From the NCBI RefSeq assembly GCF_003602095.1, contig NZ_RAHH01000022.1, forward strand, positions 1-64,000: a stretch of DNA of 64,000 nt, in the 5' to 3' direction. This document shows, piece after piece, positions 9,880 through 18,350 of this stretch. The position numbers were made by a program, and so were the translations under genes. The stretch is from Rahnella woolbedingensis. Its GTDB lineage: Bacteria > Pseudomonadota > Gammaproteobacteria > Enterobacterales > Enterobacteriaceae. The notes beneath the pieces were generated by a model. The model was not told the DNA's origin, ran no database searches, and worked only from the letters and a program-made list of their open reading frames with translations. Position 1 is the first letter of the stretch; every line of letters starts with the position of its first letter.

Positions 9880-10581
9880 ATGACCACCCTGAACCACTTT
9901 GGCCAACCCATTGGTGATGCCCTCCCCGACTGGCAACCCCGTGAGCGCCCTGCACCTGTCCAGCTTGATGGCCTCTGGTGTCATCTTGAGCCTCTGTCCT
10001 GCGAACGCCACAGTCAGGATTTATTTAACGCCTGGCATAGCATTGATGACAATCGTGACTGGACTTATCTCGCTGTTGATCGTCCAGCAACTCAGGCAGA
10101 TTGCGACGTGTTTATTTCCCAGCAGGAGAAAAGCCAGGATCCGCTATTTTTTGCTGTTATCGACAACGAAACACAGCGCGCGGTGGGTAGCGTTTCTCTG
10201 ATGCGTATTGATGCCGTGAATGGCGTTGCCGAAATTGGCTGGGTGAACTGGTCACCGCTGATGAAACGCACACGTTTTGGCACTGAAGCCATTTATCTGC
10301 TGCAACGTTATTTGTTTAATACGTTGAAATATCGCCGCTGCGAATGGAAATGCCACAGTCTGAACGAGCCGTCAAAACTGGCGGCCAAACGCTTCGGGTT
10401 TGAATATGAAGGTATGTTCCGTCAGGCCATCATCAATAAAGGTCATAACCGCGACACCTGCTGGTATTCGCTTCTTGATTACGAATGGCCAGCCTCAAAG
10501 GCCGCGTTTGATCACTGGTTAAGTGCAGACAATTTCAGTGCACAAGGTCAGCAGAAGAAACGTCTGGAAGAGTTTCGTTAA
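9880..10581 (+). CDS. GNAT acetyltransferase, RimJ/RimL type
   Basis: The 233-aa protein is a RimJ/RimL-class GNAT N-acetyltransferase. After about 35 residues preceding the domain comes the fold, with GWVNWSPLMKRTRFGTEAI as the acetyl-CoA binding turn (about 122-140) and RRCEWKCHSLNEPS as the typical beta5 region. Members of this subgroup acetylate protein N termini or small amines; the substrate is unknown. Two starts are possible: ATG 9868 or ATG 9880; the second gives the more typical MTTLNHFGQP beginning and is preferred. It is a single-gene unit between two hairpins. Confidence 0.8.
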   Translation: MTTLNHFGQPIGDALPDWQPRERPAPVQLDGLWCHLEPLSCERHSQDLFNAWHSIDDNRDWTYLAVDRPATQADCDVFISQQEKSQDPLFFAVIDNETQRAVGSVSLMRIDAVNGVAEIGWVNWSPLMKRTRFGTEAIYLLQRYLFNTLKYRRCEWKCHSLNEPSKLAAKRFGFEYEGMFRQAIINKGHNRDTCWYSLLDYEWPASKAAFDHWLSADNFSAQGQQKKRLEEFR

Positions 10582-10585
10582 TCCT

Positions 10586-10622
10586 CTCAGCCCGCGTGGC
10601 TCTTTGAACGCGGGCTGAATTT
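10586..10622. terminator. Hairpin between convergent acetyltransferase genes
   Basis: CAGCCCGCG and CGCGGGCTG form a perfect 9-bp stem with a 12-base loop between the two convergent GNAT genes. The T-run is poor on either strand, so it is a probable but not certain bidirectional terminator. Confidence 0.5.
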
Positions 10623-11166
10623 AAAGAGTTAACACTGAAATATCTGGCCAGGAATAGATAATATTAGGCGAACGCCAGAGTGGCCCGGCATCGTTATAGC
10701 GCCCCGCTTCAAGGCCACCTAAAGCCCGGTAAAATCGAATAGCTGGCTCGTTGCCTTCAACAACGCCAAGCCCTGCGCTGCGGTAACCTTCTGCGATCAG
10801 ATGCGTGGCAGCTATGTCGATCAAACGTCTGCCAATTCCCTGACGCTTAAAGACAGGCGAAACATACAAAAATTTGATTTCGGCCATATCGCCAAATTCG
10901 GGATTTGAAGAACCCGAAGCCAGACTGAATCCGGCTAATTCTCCGCCGACCTCCGCGATAAAAATGCCCTGACTGACAGCGGGATGCGCAAACTTGTCTC
11001 GCCAGAATGATATCCGTTTTGGCACGTCCAGAGCGGCAAATGCGTCGGGTGGTGCCAGTTCACGATAGGTATCACGCCAGACGGCGACGTGTAATTTAGC
11101 AAGAGCCTCGATATCTTTGGGTTCAGCAATCCGTAAAGTGCAGGCTGGCACGGCATTCCTCGTCAT
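10621..11166 (-). CDS. GNAT family N-acetyltransferase
   Basis: The 181-aa protein is a single GNAT domain: LRIAEPKDIEALAKLHVAVW at the N terminus, then IKFLYVSPVFKRQGIGRRLI (about 105-125), which contains the Q/RxxGxG/A acetyl-CoA motif, and GLGVVEGNEPAIRFYRALGG at beta5/alpha4. The last is typical of YitI/toxin-type free-living acetyltransferases. The substrate is unknown. The ATG at 11166 is used; an in-frame TTG one codon upstream is possible. No partner gene is adjacent. Confidence 0.8.
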   Translation of the reverse strand: MTRNAVPACTLRIAEPKDIEALAKLHVAVWRDTYRELAPPDAFAALDVPKRISFWRDKFAHPAVSQGIFIAEVGGELAGFSLASGSSNPEFGDMAEIKFLYVSPVFKRQGIGRRLIDIAATHLIAEGYRSAGLGVVEGNEPAIRFYRALGGLEAGRYNDAGPLWRSPNIIYSWPDISVLTL

Positions 11167-11204
11167 CAAAATGTTTGGAAAATCATAAAGTCAGCTGAGT
11201 ATAG

Positions 11205-12302
11205 TCAGCCTTTCTCTTCCCGCGCCAGCAAACTGCATTTTCGTTCCACGCCCCAGCGGTAACCGGAAATGTTACCGCCGGTTTTTACCACCCGATGACA
11301 AGGAATGGCGACCGCCAGCAGGTTCGCGGCACAAGCTCCGGCCACGGCGCGGACTGATTTGGGCGAGCCGATTTTATTGGCAATCTCGGCATAACTGGCG
11401 GTAGTTCCCGCAGGGATATCACGTAATGCCTGCCACACGCGTTGCTGGAAAGCCGTGCCGCGAATATCCAGTGGCAAATCCAGCCCGATATGGGGCGCTT
11501 CAACAAAGCCGACAACTGTAGCAATTCGCTGTTCGAATTCCGGATCGCCGCCCAATAATTCCGCTTGTGGGAAACTGTTTTGCAGCTCGCTGATCAGCTT
11601 TTCAGGATCGTCACCCAGCAAAATGGCACAGATCCCACGCTGACTTTCAGCCACCAGAATATCGCCAAATGAAGACTTGCCGATGGCAAACCAGACGCTG
11701 ATGTCACGACCACCCGAGCGGAAACTTTGCGGCGTCATGCCGAGCGTTGCTGCGGACGTTTCATAAAACCGGCCATCGGAAGGATATCCCGCCGCGTGAA
11801 TCGCCTCAGTGACTGTCGATGATTCTGCCAGTTTTTCACGGACACGACGGGCGCGCTGAGCCTGCTGGTATTCTTTAGGTGTCACACCGGTTTGCGCCTT
11901 AAACAGACGATGAAAGTGGTAAGCACTGATGCCCACTTCAGCGGCCAGTTGATTGAGCGTCAGCATGTCGGCAGATTGTTCCAGCAACCGGCAGGCCTGA
12001 GTGACGCGCTGAGCGTGAAATTGCGCCCGTGAGATAAGCCCCTGACGGCAACGCTTGCAGGGACGAAACCCGGCCTGTTCGGCTGATTCGGCGTCATCAA
12101 AATAGAGGATATTTTCCGGTTTCGGCTGTCGCGACGAACAGGAAGGCGCGCAGTAAATCCCGGTGGTTTTGACGGCATAAACAAATTTGCCATCCGCATT
12201 CGCATCACAGCTGACGACCGCCTGCCAGCGCGGATCCTGGCTCTGTGCGCTGGCTGTCTTTTCCGCTGCCGTATTGTTGATGCCTTGTGTTTTACCTGAC
12301 AT
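11205..12302 (-). CDS. ada: Bifunctional Ada: methylphosphotriester sensor/activator and O6-methylguanine methyltransferase
   Basis: The 365-aa protein has the full Ada layout: zinc-bound N-Ada domain (about 23-90) with TGIYCAPSCSSR, whose first Cys (about 51) is the methyl acceptor, and FRPCKRC completing the zinc site; an AraC-type helix-turn-helix (about 100-190); and a C-terminal methyltransferase with the IPCHRVV active-site Cys (about 335). It repairs alkylated DNA and, once methylated at the N-terminal Cys, activates its own regulon. GAGGC eight bases before ATG 12302 sets the start. No alkB follows, unlike K-12 ada-alkB; the gene stands alone. Confidence 0.93.
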   Translation of the reverse strand: MSGKTQGINNTAAEKTASAQSQDPRWQAVVSCDANADGKFVYAVKTTGIYCAPSCSSRQPKPENILYFDDAESAEQAGFRPCKRCRQGLISRAQFHAQRVTQACRLLEQSADMLTLNQLAAEVGISAYHFHRLFKAQTGVTPKEYQQAQRARRVREKLAESSTVTEAIHAAGYPSDGRFYETSAATLGMTPQSFRSGGRDISVWFAIGKSSFGDILVAESQRGICAILLGDDPEKLISELQNSFPQAELLGGDPEFEQRIATVVGFVEAPHIGLDLPLDIRGTAFQQRVWQALRDIPAGTTASYAEIANKIGSPKSVRAVAGACAANLLAVAIPCHRVVKTGGNISGYRWGVERKCSLLAREEKG

Positions 12303-12512
12303 TTTCTGCCTCACGTTTCCCGACTGGATGAATGTCAGCATATGCCGCCATTATCCCCTGCGCCCTCCGGCTCTTGCTTTCTCATTCGGCGCCGGACTTT
12401 CGGTCTGCGACCGGAAGGATATGGGTCAGTTTAGTGATCCGTTTAATGGTAAGCCAGTCTGTCATGCTGTCGGTATGGCGAGGTTTTTAATGGTCGGCAG
12501 TGAAGCTGCGGA

Positions 12513-14198
12513 TTATGAGCGACAAATAGCCGCCACATTTTCGAGTAACGACAGGGCACGATCACGCTGACGGCAGAAGCGCGTGGTCATCATCAGCCAC
12601 ATTTCCGGTGATGTCTCTCCACGCTGCGCAGCCAGTTCCTGAAAACCGGGAAACGCGCCGCCGCGATAGCTCAGATCGTAATGAAAATCGTCCACAGAGC
12701 TGTATCGCAGGCGATGCAAACCGGCGATAGCCTGTTTTAACTGCGGCTGCCACGTCATTGGGTCCTTCTGCCACTTCGCAGTCAGTTCTGCCAAAACGGG
12801 CTGTAATTGCTGTAATTTTTCAGCTACCAACCTGAGATCAAATTCCGGTGAGATGGCTGAAATCAGTTCTGCCAGAGACTGCTGTAAACCATTCAGATAC
12901 GCCAGCGGAGCCAGCGGCAACGCGGGCTGCGTCAGCAGGCTTTCCAGCCAGTGCGCGTGGATCTGCGTATCGCGCCAGAGAATATTCAGATCCACTTTAT
13001 CGTAAGTGTCCGCTTCAGTGTGCCACCACCAGCCTCCGCCACTGCCCGGTGACTGACTGGTTTTTTCCAGCGGCACTTCGCGAAACGCAAAATGCAAAGG
13101 CAAACCGCATCCCCAGAATGACTGATCGCCGCCTTTGCCCAGCGTTGTGATGCGTCGCGCCGGTTCGCCGGTCACGGCTTCCACCGCGGCATTGAGAAAT
13201 ACGTGCGATTCCGCACCGCTGGCATTGAGCACCACGTCCACAGCATCCAGACAACCGGGCGAATCGACGTTGATGTGCGCCACACAATGCTGCTTCAGCT
13301 GCTGGCGGTAATTGTCGGCATACCACGTCGAGCCGCCGTAGCGGGCATTGGAATGTCCGGACCACCAGATGATCCGCAGCCCGCGCAACAGCGTTTGCGG
13401 TTGCTGATGGAAATGGATCGCCATCGCCAGGCACAGCGCATTGCCGGTGGCGTTGTCCGTGACGCCTTCATGCCAGGCGTCATAATGCGAAGAAAGCAGC
13501 ACAAATTCCGGCGTGGTACCGGGAATATCCACTACCGGCATACTGCATTCAGCGACGTGGAAATTCAGTTCGGTGGCGATTTCCAGCACCAAAAGCGGCT
13601 CCCGCTGTAGTTGCGCCAGCAACCGTTGCCCGTCCTGCTGATTGACACAAATCACCGGCAGTCGCGGGTAACGCAGAAAATCGTCCGGTTCCGGCGTGCC
13701 CCAGACCGGCCCGACGGTTTCTTCATGCAGCGCTGTTTCCGCCGATCCCCAGATATGGATAAGCCCGGCGGCACCTGCCGCGCATAAACGTTGCACGTAA
13801 TCTTCAAAGCCCTGACCGGCGATCACGATTTTGCCTCTTACATCCTGCGCCCAGCTTCTCCATTCGAGATCTGTGCGCGGTTCACAGGCTACGGCATCGT
13901 AATATGCACGCCCTTCCACACCCTGCGGACAGTGCGCCGAGAACGAACGGGTTTTGGCGTCGCACTGCCATTGCGGCTGTTCCGGCAAACGCAGACGTCC
14001 GGCCAGCGGATCGCTCAGATACAACGGACAATGCATCAGACGGGCGTCCAGCCCCTGTTCCTGCAACAAAGACACCATGCGCCGCGCCGCCTGTTCAGCA
14101 CCCTCGCAACCGGAAAGCCGGTGCAGCGTAGAAAACTCGCGCAACAGGCCATCCATCAGCGGCAATAAATGTTCACGAACCGGCGGGCGCAGCAGCAT
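12513..14198 (-). CDS. M28-like metallopeptidase homologue with PA domain, altered catalytic motif
   Basis: The 561-aa protein has an inserted protease-associated domain (about 95-210), an M28 aminopeptidase-like domain (about 220-425) and a helical C-terminal extension. Likely metal ligands are His238 and Asp248 in SSHYDAWHEGVTDNATG, Asp312 in NVDSPG and His393 in WWHTEAD. Where active M28 enzymes have a Glu-Glu pair after the WW strand, this one has WWSGHSNARYGGS (278-290), so the general-base glutamate appears absent. No signal peptide is seen, so it is probably cytosolic. It is translationally coupled to the upstream binding-protein gene (TAATG overlap), which is preceded by an M20 amidohydrolase gene. 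Together they suggest uptake and hydrolysis of an amide or peptide conjugate. The actual reaction is unknown. Confidence 0.75.
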   Translation of the reverse strand: MLLRPPVREHLLPLMDGLLREFSTLHRLSGCEGAEQAARRMVSLLQEQGLDARLMHCPLYLSDPLAGRLRLPEQPQWQCDAKTRSFSAHCPQGVEGRAYYDAVACEPRTDLEWRSWAQDVRGKIVIAGQGFEDYVQRLCAAGAAGLIHIWGSAETALHEETVGPVWGTPEPDDFLRYPRLPVICVNQQDGQRLLAQLQREPLLVLEIATELNFHVAECSMPVVDIPGTTPEFVLLSSHYDAWHEGVTDNATGNALCLAMAIHFHQQPQTLLRGLRIIWWSGHSNARYGGSTWYADNYRQQLKQHCVAHINVDSPGCLDAVDVVLNASGAESHVFLNAAVEAVTGEPARRITTLGKGGDQSFWGCGLPLHFAFREVPLEKTSQSPGSGGGWWWHTEADTYDKVDLNILWRDTQIHAHWLESLLTQPALPLAPLAYLNGLQQSLAELISAISPEFDLRLVAEKLQQLQPVLAELTAKWQKDPMTWQPQLKQAIAGLHRLRYSSVDDFHYDLSYRGGAFPGFQELAAQRGETSPEMWLMMTTRFCRQRDRALSLLENVAAICRS

Positions 14199-15007
14199 TA
14201 TTGGGCCTTCTCCTGATGAACGGAAATATCCAGCGGGCCAAAGTATTGGGTCTTAATTTTTTCCCAGGTGCCGTCGGCGATGATTTTCGCCAGACCGTCA
14301 TTAAGCAGTTTTTTGATGTGATCGTCGCCCTTACGCAGGCCGTAAGATGAGCCGATACTGAACAGTTTGTCGTCACGCACTTCCGGGCCGGTCAGGGTGA
14401 AATTCTTGCCTTCCGGTTTGTTGAGGAAACCGAAAGTCACGGCAACCGCCGGGCTCAGCGCCGCATCCAGACGTCCGGCAATCAGGTCCTGATAAATGGT
14501 GTCCTGATCGGCATAAGCCACCACTTCCACGCCTTTCGGCTGCCAGAACGTATTGGCGTACATTTCCTGAATCGATCCCTGCTGCACGGCAATGCGTTTG
14601 CCCTGCAATGATTCCGGCGTCGGCAGCAGCGGGCTGCCTTTTGCCACCACCAGTTTGGTTGGAATATGGTAAACAAAATCGCTGAAGTCGATCACTTTAC
14701 GGCGTTTTTCTGTCGCGCCCTGCGGCGAAATGAAATCCACTTTTTTAGCAATCAGCGACGGAATTTCGGCGTCAAAACTGCTGACAACAAATTCACACTT
14801 CACTTTCATCTCGCTGCAAATCGCGCTGGTCACATCGATTTCAAAACCGGTGGGTCTCCCCGTCGCATCACGATACTGGAACGGGGGATAGCCTAAATCG
14901 GCCGCCACACGCAAAGTTTCCCCTTCGGCATGCGCCAGCGCGCTGCCAAATGTCAGTGCCAGAACAGCAGCCGTCAGTGTCTTCTTCATCAGTGTTTTTA
15001 TCATCAT
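14198..15007 (-). CDS. Periplasmic amino-acid-type ABC binding protein
   Basis: The 269-aa protein has a signal peptide (cleavage near residue 27 after AHA) and one type II solute-binding domain of family 3: ETLRVAADLGYPPFQYRDAT, GFEIDVTSAICSEM and a late GLRKGDDHIKKLLNDGL segment. It is paralogous to the orphan protein at 2271-3050. A GAGGAG site precedes the ATG pair at 15007/15004. Its stop overlaps the M28-like gene's start by one base and it lies 42 bp after the M20 gene, so the three form an operon. No permease or ATPase is encoded nearby. The substrate is probably an amino-acid derivative hydrolysed by the neighbours; that is inference. Confidence 0.8.
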   Translation of the reverse strand: MMIKTLMKKTLTAAVLALTFGSALAHAEGETLRVAADLGYPPFQYRDATGRPTGFEIDVTSAICSEMKVKCEFVVSSFDAEIPSLIAKKVDFISPQGATEKRRKVIDFSDFVYHIPTKLVVAKGSPLLPTPESLQGKRIAVQQGSIQEMYANTFWQPKGVEVVAYADQDTIYQDLIAGRLDAALSPAVAVTFGFLNKPEGKNFTLTGPEVRDDKLFSIGSSYGLRKGDDHIKKLLNDGLAKIIADGTWEKIKTQYFGPLDISVHQEKAQ

Positions 15008-15049
15008 AATGCTCTCCTCTCACCCAAAGTTATTATTTTGATTGTTAAG

Positions 15050-16252
15050 TTAAAAATGGGACTTCCAGGTTAAAAACTCTTCCCGCACCGCCGACAACTT
15101 TGCTTCGTCCTGACACAAATCCACCGTCGTCATCGCCAGCGCTTTCGCCGCCTGCAACATCGCCTGTAAGCCCGCTTCGGAACCGGCGGCCTGCGCAAAT
15201 TCCGGCGTATGCGGTAATACGTCGCCGATGCGAATGTAAGGGTGGATCGCCGCCGTAATCTGGCTGACGTTGCCGATATCCGAAGAGCCAATACCGCCGC
15301 TTTTCGGTGGCGGCACCACTTCCACGCCGAGGATTTCCAGATTCTGTTTGAAGTATTCCGCCAGCGTCAGGTTGTTATTGCGCTCGGCGTAAGTCAGCCC
15401 TTCTTCGATTTCCAGCCGTGCGCCGGTCATCAGCGCGGCGCCACGCGCGGCATCAAACACTTTTTGCTTTACGACCGCCAGCCCCCTGACCGTGCTGGCA
15501 CGCATCAGGAATTTCGCTTCGCTGTAAGCCGGAACGATATTGGTGGCGCTGCCGCCGTCAGAGATAATGCCGTGCACCCGCACGTCGTCGGTGAATAACT
15601 GACGCAGCGCGTTAATGCCGTTAAAGGTGTGGATCACGGCGTCCAGCGCGCTGATGCCGTTTTGCGGTGCCGATGCCGCATGCGCTGCTTTGCCATAGAA
15701 TTTAAACACCGCATCGACGCAAGCCAGACCGCCGCGCACCACCATAGTTTTATCGCGAGGATGGAACATCATCACCGCGTCAACGTGATCGAAAAATCCT
15801 TTTTCACTGAGGATGATCTTTCCGCCGCCCTCTTCTTCCGCCGGCGTTCCCACCACTTCGAGCTTGCCGGTCAGCAGGTGCGAAACCTGTTTCAGCGCCA
15901 GCGCGGCAGTGACCGAAGCTGTGCCGATCAGGTTATGACCGCAGGCATGCCCGAGATCAACCAGCGCATCGTATTCCGCCAGCAGCGAAATCACCGGCCC
16001 CGGCTTGCCGCTGTCAAAGGTCGCGCGAAACGCCGTCGGCAGGCCGCCGAGCTGTTCTTCAATTTCAAAACCTGCCGCGCGCAAAGGGGCAATCAGCGCC
16101 GCCGCAGAATTGACTTCCTCAAAACTCAGTTCCGGATTGGCGTGAATATTCAGCGCCAGCGCGGTGACCTGCGGGGCGAGTGAATCCACGGCGGCGATAA
16201 TCTGAACTTTGTGTTGGTTGTGGTTATGAACTGATGTAGTGCAATCCGACAT
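15050..16252 (-). CDS. M20-family amidohydrolase (AbgB/PM20D2-like)
   Basis: The 400-aa protein is an M20 metallohydrolase: AEYDALVDLGHACGHNLIG (about 90-110) gives the first metal ligands, TPAEEEGGGK the catalytic Glu pair, MMFHP a further ligand, followed by the dimerisation domain beginning near KFYGKAAHAA. The subfamily includes p-aminobenzoyl-glutamate hydrolase subunit AbgB and PM20D2 dipeptidases, which cut amide bonds of amino-acid conjugates. It is the first gene of the M20-binding protein-M28 operon, divergent from a LysR gene 194 bp away that is its likely regulator. Residues are intact, so it is probably active; the substrate is unknown. Confidence 0.82.
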   Translation of the reverse strand: MSDCTTSVHNHNQHKVQIIAAVDSLAPQVTALALNIHANPELSFEEVNSAAALIAPLRAAGFEIEEQLGGLPTAFRATFDSGKPGPVISLLAEYDALVDLGHACGHNLIGTASVTAALALKQVSHLLTGKLEVVGTPAEEEGGGKIILSEKGFFDHVDAVMMFHPRDKTMVVRGGLACVDAVFKFYGKAAHAASAPQNGISALDAVIHTFNGINALRQLFTDDVRVHGIISDGGSATNIVPAYSEAKFLMRASTVRGLAVVKQKVFDAARGAALMTGARLEIEEGLTYAERNNNLTLAEYFKQNLEILGVEVVPPPKSGGIGSSDIGNVSQITAAIHPYIRIGDVLPHTPEFAQAAGSEAGLQAMLQAAKALAMTTVDLCQDEAKLSAVREEFLTWKSHF

Positions 16253-16446
16253 ATTTATTCCCTGCGATGGTGCAAAACCAAAAATTATTTTCGGATGAAT
16301 GTATTGTGGCGTTGCGGTAACTCGTCTCTATCATTAACAGAAATAGGGCTTTTGGCGTTTTCGGTCAAATTGAGCCTTTTTATCTGTTGCGCTTTTTACG
16401 CAAAAATTATTTTATGGCAGTCAGAATTCACGGGTGGCGAAAAACA

Positions 16447-17316
16447 ATGAATGAGAAAGACTGGCTGATCCTGCGGGCGGTATATCAGCATAAAAACATT
16501 ACCCGCGCGGCGGAGCAGCTTTACACATCGCAGCCTGCGCTCAGTTACCGTTTACGTCAGATTGAACGCAAGCTGGCGATCCGTTTGTTTGAAGAAGGGC
16601 ATAAGGGGCTGACCTTCAGCGCGCAGGGGGAATATCTGGCACAGCACGCGGTGAATGTTTTAAATGATTTGCAGCAACTGAAACTCAATCTGCACAGTCT
16701 GGATCAGGAACAACAGGGCGAGATTTCGCTGGGCGTGTCGAGCAACTATGCGGCTTATCGTTTGCCGCCGCTGCTCAGCCAGTTCCGGCAAACGCATCCG
16801 GGGATCCGCGTAAATCTGATGAGTGGTTTTAGCGAGGAAATCATTCAGAAACTGCTGCGCGGCGAAATTGATATGGCACTCGTGAAGGACGATTTTAACT
16901 GGAAGGAAGCCAAACACCTGATTGAGGAGGACGACTATGTGCTGGTCAACAGTCAGGATTTTGATTTCGCTCTGCTGCCGCACATGCCGCAAATTAAAAT
17001 CCATCACGGCGCGCATGTCACGCAACTGATTGAACGCTGGTGGAATGCCCATTTTTCCCATGCGCCGAATATCACCATGGAAGTCGACAAACTGGAAGTG
17101 TGTATGGCGATGGTGGAACACGGACTGGGATATGCGATTGTCGCCACGTATTTACCGCTGCCGGAACATTTTTACCGCCGCCCGATCAACGTGGACGGCA
17201 CGACGGTAAAAAACCGCACCTGGCTGCTGCATCGTCATAACCTGAATGCCACGCCCTATATGCAGGCGTTTATTCACCTGTTACAGACGGCGCAGCATGG
17301 GCTGACGCCACGCTGA
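16447..17316 (+). CDS. LysR-family transcriptional regulator
   Basis: The 289-aa protein has an N-terminal winged helix (residues 5-63, with NITRAAEQLYTSQPALSYRL) and a LysR substrate-binding domain (about 90-285). It resembles the YwbI/CysL group more than ArgP. The ATG at 16447 starts exactly where LysR family proteins do; an in-frame ATG at 16387 adds 20 unrelated residues. It is divergent from the M20-binding protein-M28 operon, the standard arrangement for a LysR protein controlling its neighbour, with both promoters in the 194-bp gap. The effector is probably the compound the operon degrades. Confidence 0.85.
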   Translation: MNEKDWLILRAVYQHKNITRAAEQLYTSQPALSYRLRQIERKLAIRLFEEGHKGLTFSAQGEYLAQHAVNVLNDLQQLKLNLHSLDQEQQGEISLGVSSNYAAYRLPPLLSQFRQTHPGIRVNLMSGFSEEIIQKLLRGEIDMALVKDDFNWKEAKHLIEEDDYVLVNSQDFDFALLPHMPQIKIHHGAHVTQLIERWWNAHFSHAPNITMEVDKLEVCMAMVEHGLGYAIVATYLPLPEHFYRRPINVDGTTVKNRTWLLHRHNLNATPYMQAFIHLLQTAQHGLTPR

Positions 17317-18198
17317 TCAGAGATCTAACGTGCCGTCGATGAGCGTACAGGTATCACCACCGACCCAGGGTTCGCCATCGACAAACGTCACGGTGACACG
17401 GCCATCGCGCTGCAATTTAGTGCCCTGACGCACGCGGTAAATTTCCGCCATATGTGCACCATCCGGGAAATTCGCCGCTTTCAGCACCCGCGCCAGACAG
17501 GCATTGGCGCTGCCGGTGACCGGATCTTCTTTCAGCACGCCATCCTCATCAATAATCGCCCGCACTTCATAATCCGCCGGACCGTTTTTATCGTGCAAAC
17601 CGTAGACGGCGATGCCGTTAATGCCCAGCTGGCTTTGCAGCTGACTGACAGCCGCAGCATCGGCGGTGATGTTCAGGCAATCCTGCGCGCTTTCCATCCG
17701 CACCACCAGCCAGATGATCCCCATATCGACTTCGACCGGCATGACATCGGCCTGAATCTTTCCACCGCGTAATGCCGTGGTCAGCAATTCAAGATGCTGA
17801 CTTTCAAGCGGTGTCTGCTGTGCCGGCGGCGCGCAAAATGCCTGTCCGCCTTCAGCCAGCTGTTTCACCTGCACCAGACCCACGCCACATTCCTGCACCA
17901 GATAACCGTCATTTTTCGGTTTCAGCCCGCTTTGCAACAGCGCGTACGCCGTGCCCAGCGTCGGGTGTCCGGCGAACGGCAGCTCTTTATCGGTGGTAAA
18001 AATCCGCACACGATAATCCGCTTGCGGTGAAGTCGGTTTGAGCACAAACGCGGTTTCCGCAAGATTGGTCCAGCGGGCCATCGCAAACATCTCGTCGTCT
18101 GTCAGCCCTTCGGCATCGAGTATCACGGCCAGTGCATTGCCTTTAAGCGGCTTAGCGGTGAATACATCAACTTGTTTAAAACGGCGCTGGCGGGTCAT
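17317..18198 (-). CDS. PhzF family isomerase/epimerase-like protein
   Basis: The 293-aa protein has the PhzF two-domain pseudo-symmetric fold signature: a QVDVFTAKPLKGNALAVIL start, the NLAETAFVL segment containing the family's conserved catalytic Glu near residue 48, and FAGHPTLGTAYAL near residue 75. The second half contains EDPVTGSANACLARVL. PhzF itself isomerises a phenazine precursor, but most homologues, such as E. coli YddE, have no known substrate. No phenazine genes occur nearby. It is divergent from the N-hydroxylase gene at 18351. Confidence 0.85.
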   Translation of the reverse strand: MTRQRRFKQVDVFTAKPLKGNALAVILDAEGLTDDEMFAMARWTNLAETAFVLKPTSPQADYRVRIFTTDKELPFAGHPTLGTAYALLQSGLKPKNDGYLVQECGVGLVQVKQLAEGGQAFCAPPAQQTPLESQHLELLTTALRGGKIQADVMPVEVDMGIIWLVVRMESAQDCLNITADAAAVSQLQSQLGINGIAVYGLHDKNGPADYEVRAIIDEDGVLKEDPVTGSANACLARVLKAANFPDGAHMAEIYRVRQGTKLQRDGRVTVTFVDGEPWVGGDTCTLIDGTLDL

Positions 18199-18350
18199 AG
18201 CAAATCCTTTCTAATCATTGAGTAAGAAACGGCGAAGTCACTGAGTTTAGGAATATTTCGAGAAGTTATCGAGAAAAATGTCAGCAACTGACGGCTGGCC
18301 TATGCTTAACAGAGTTTCCAAAATATCCTAAAAACATAAGGAACAGAAAG

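Noticed and set aside
12187-12570. 127-codon plus-strand frame between ada and the M28-like gene
   Set aside because: It overlaps the ada 5' end and the M28-like 3' end antisense and shows no domain or start signal.
18199-18350. Fur box upstream of the N-hydroxylase gene
   Set aside because: No stretch resembles the 19-bp GATAATGATAATCATTATC consensus closely enough.
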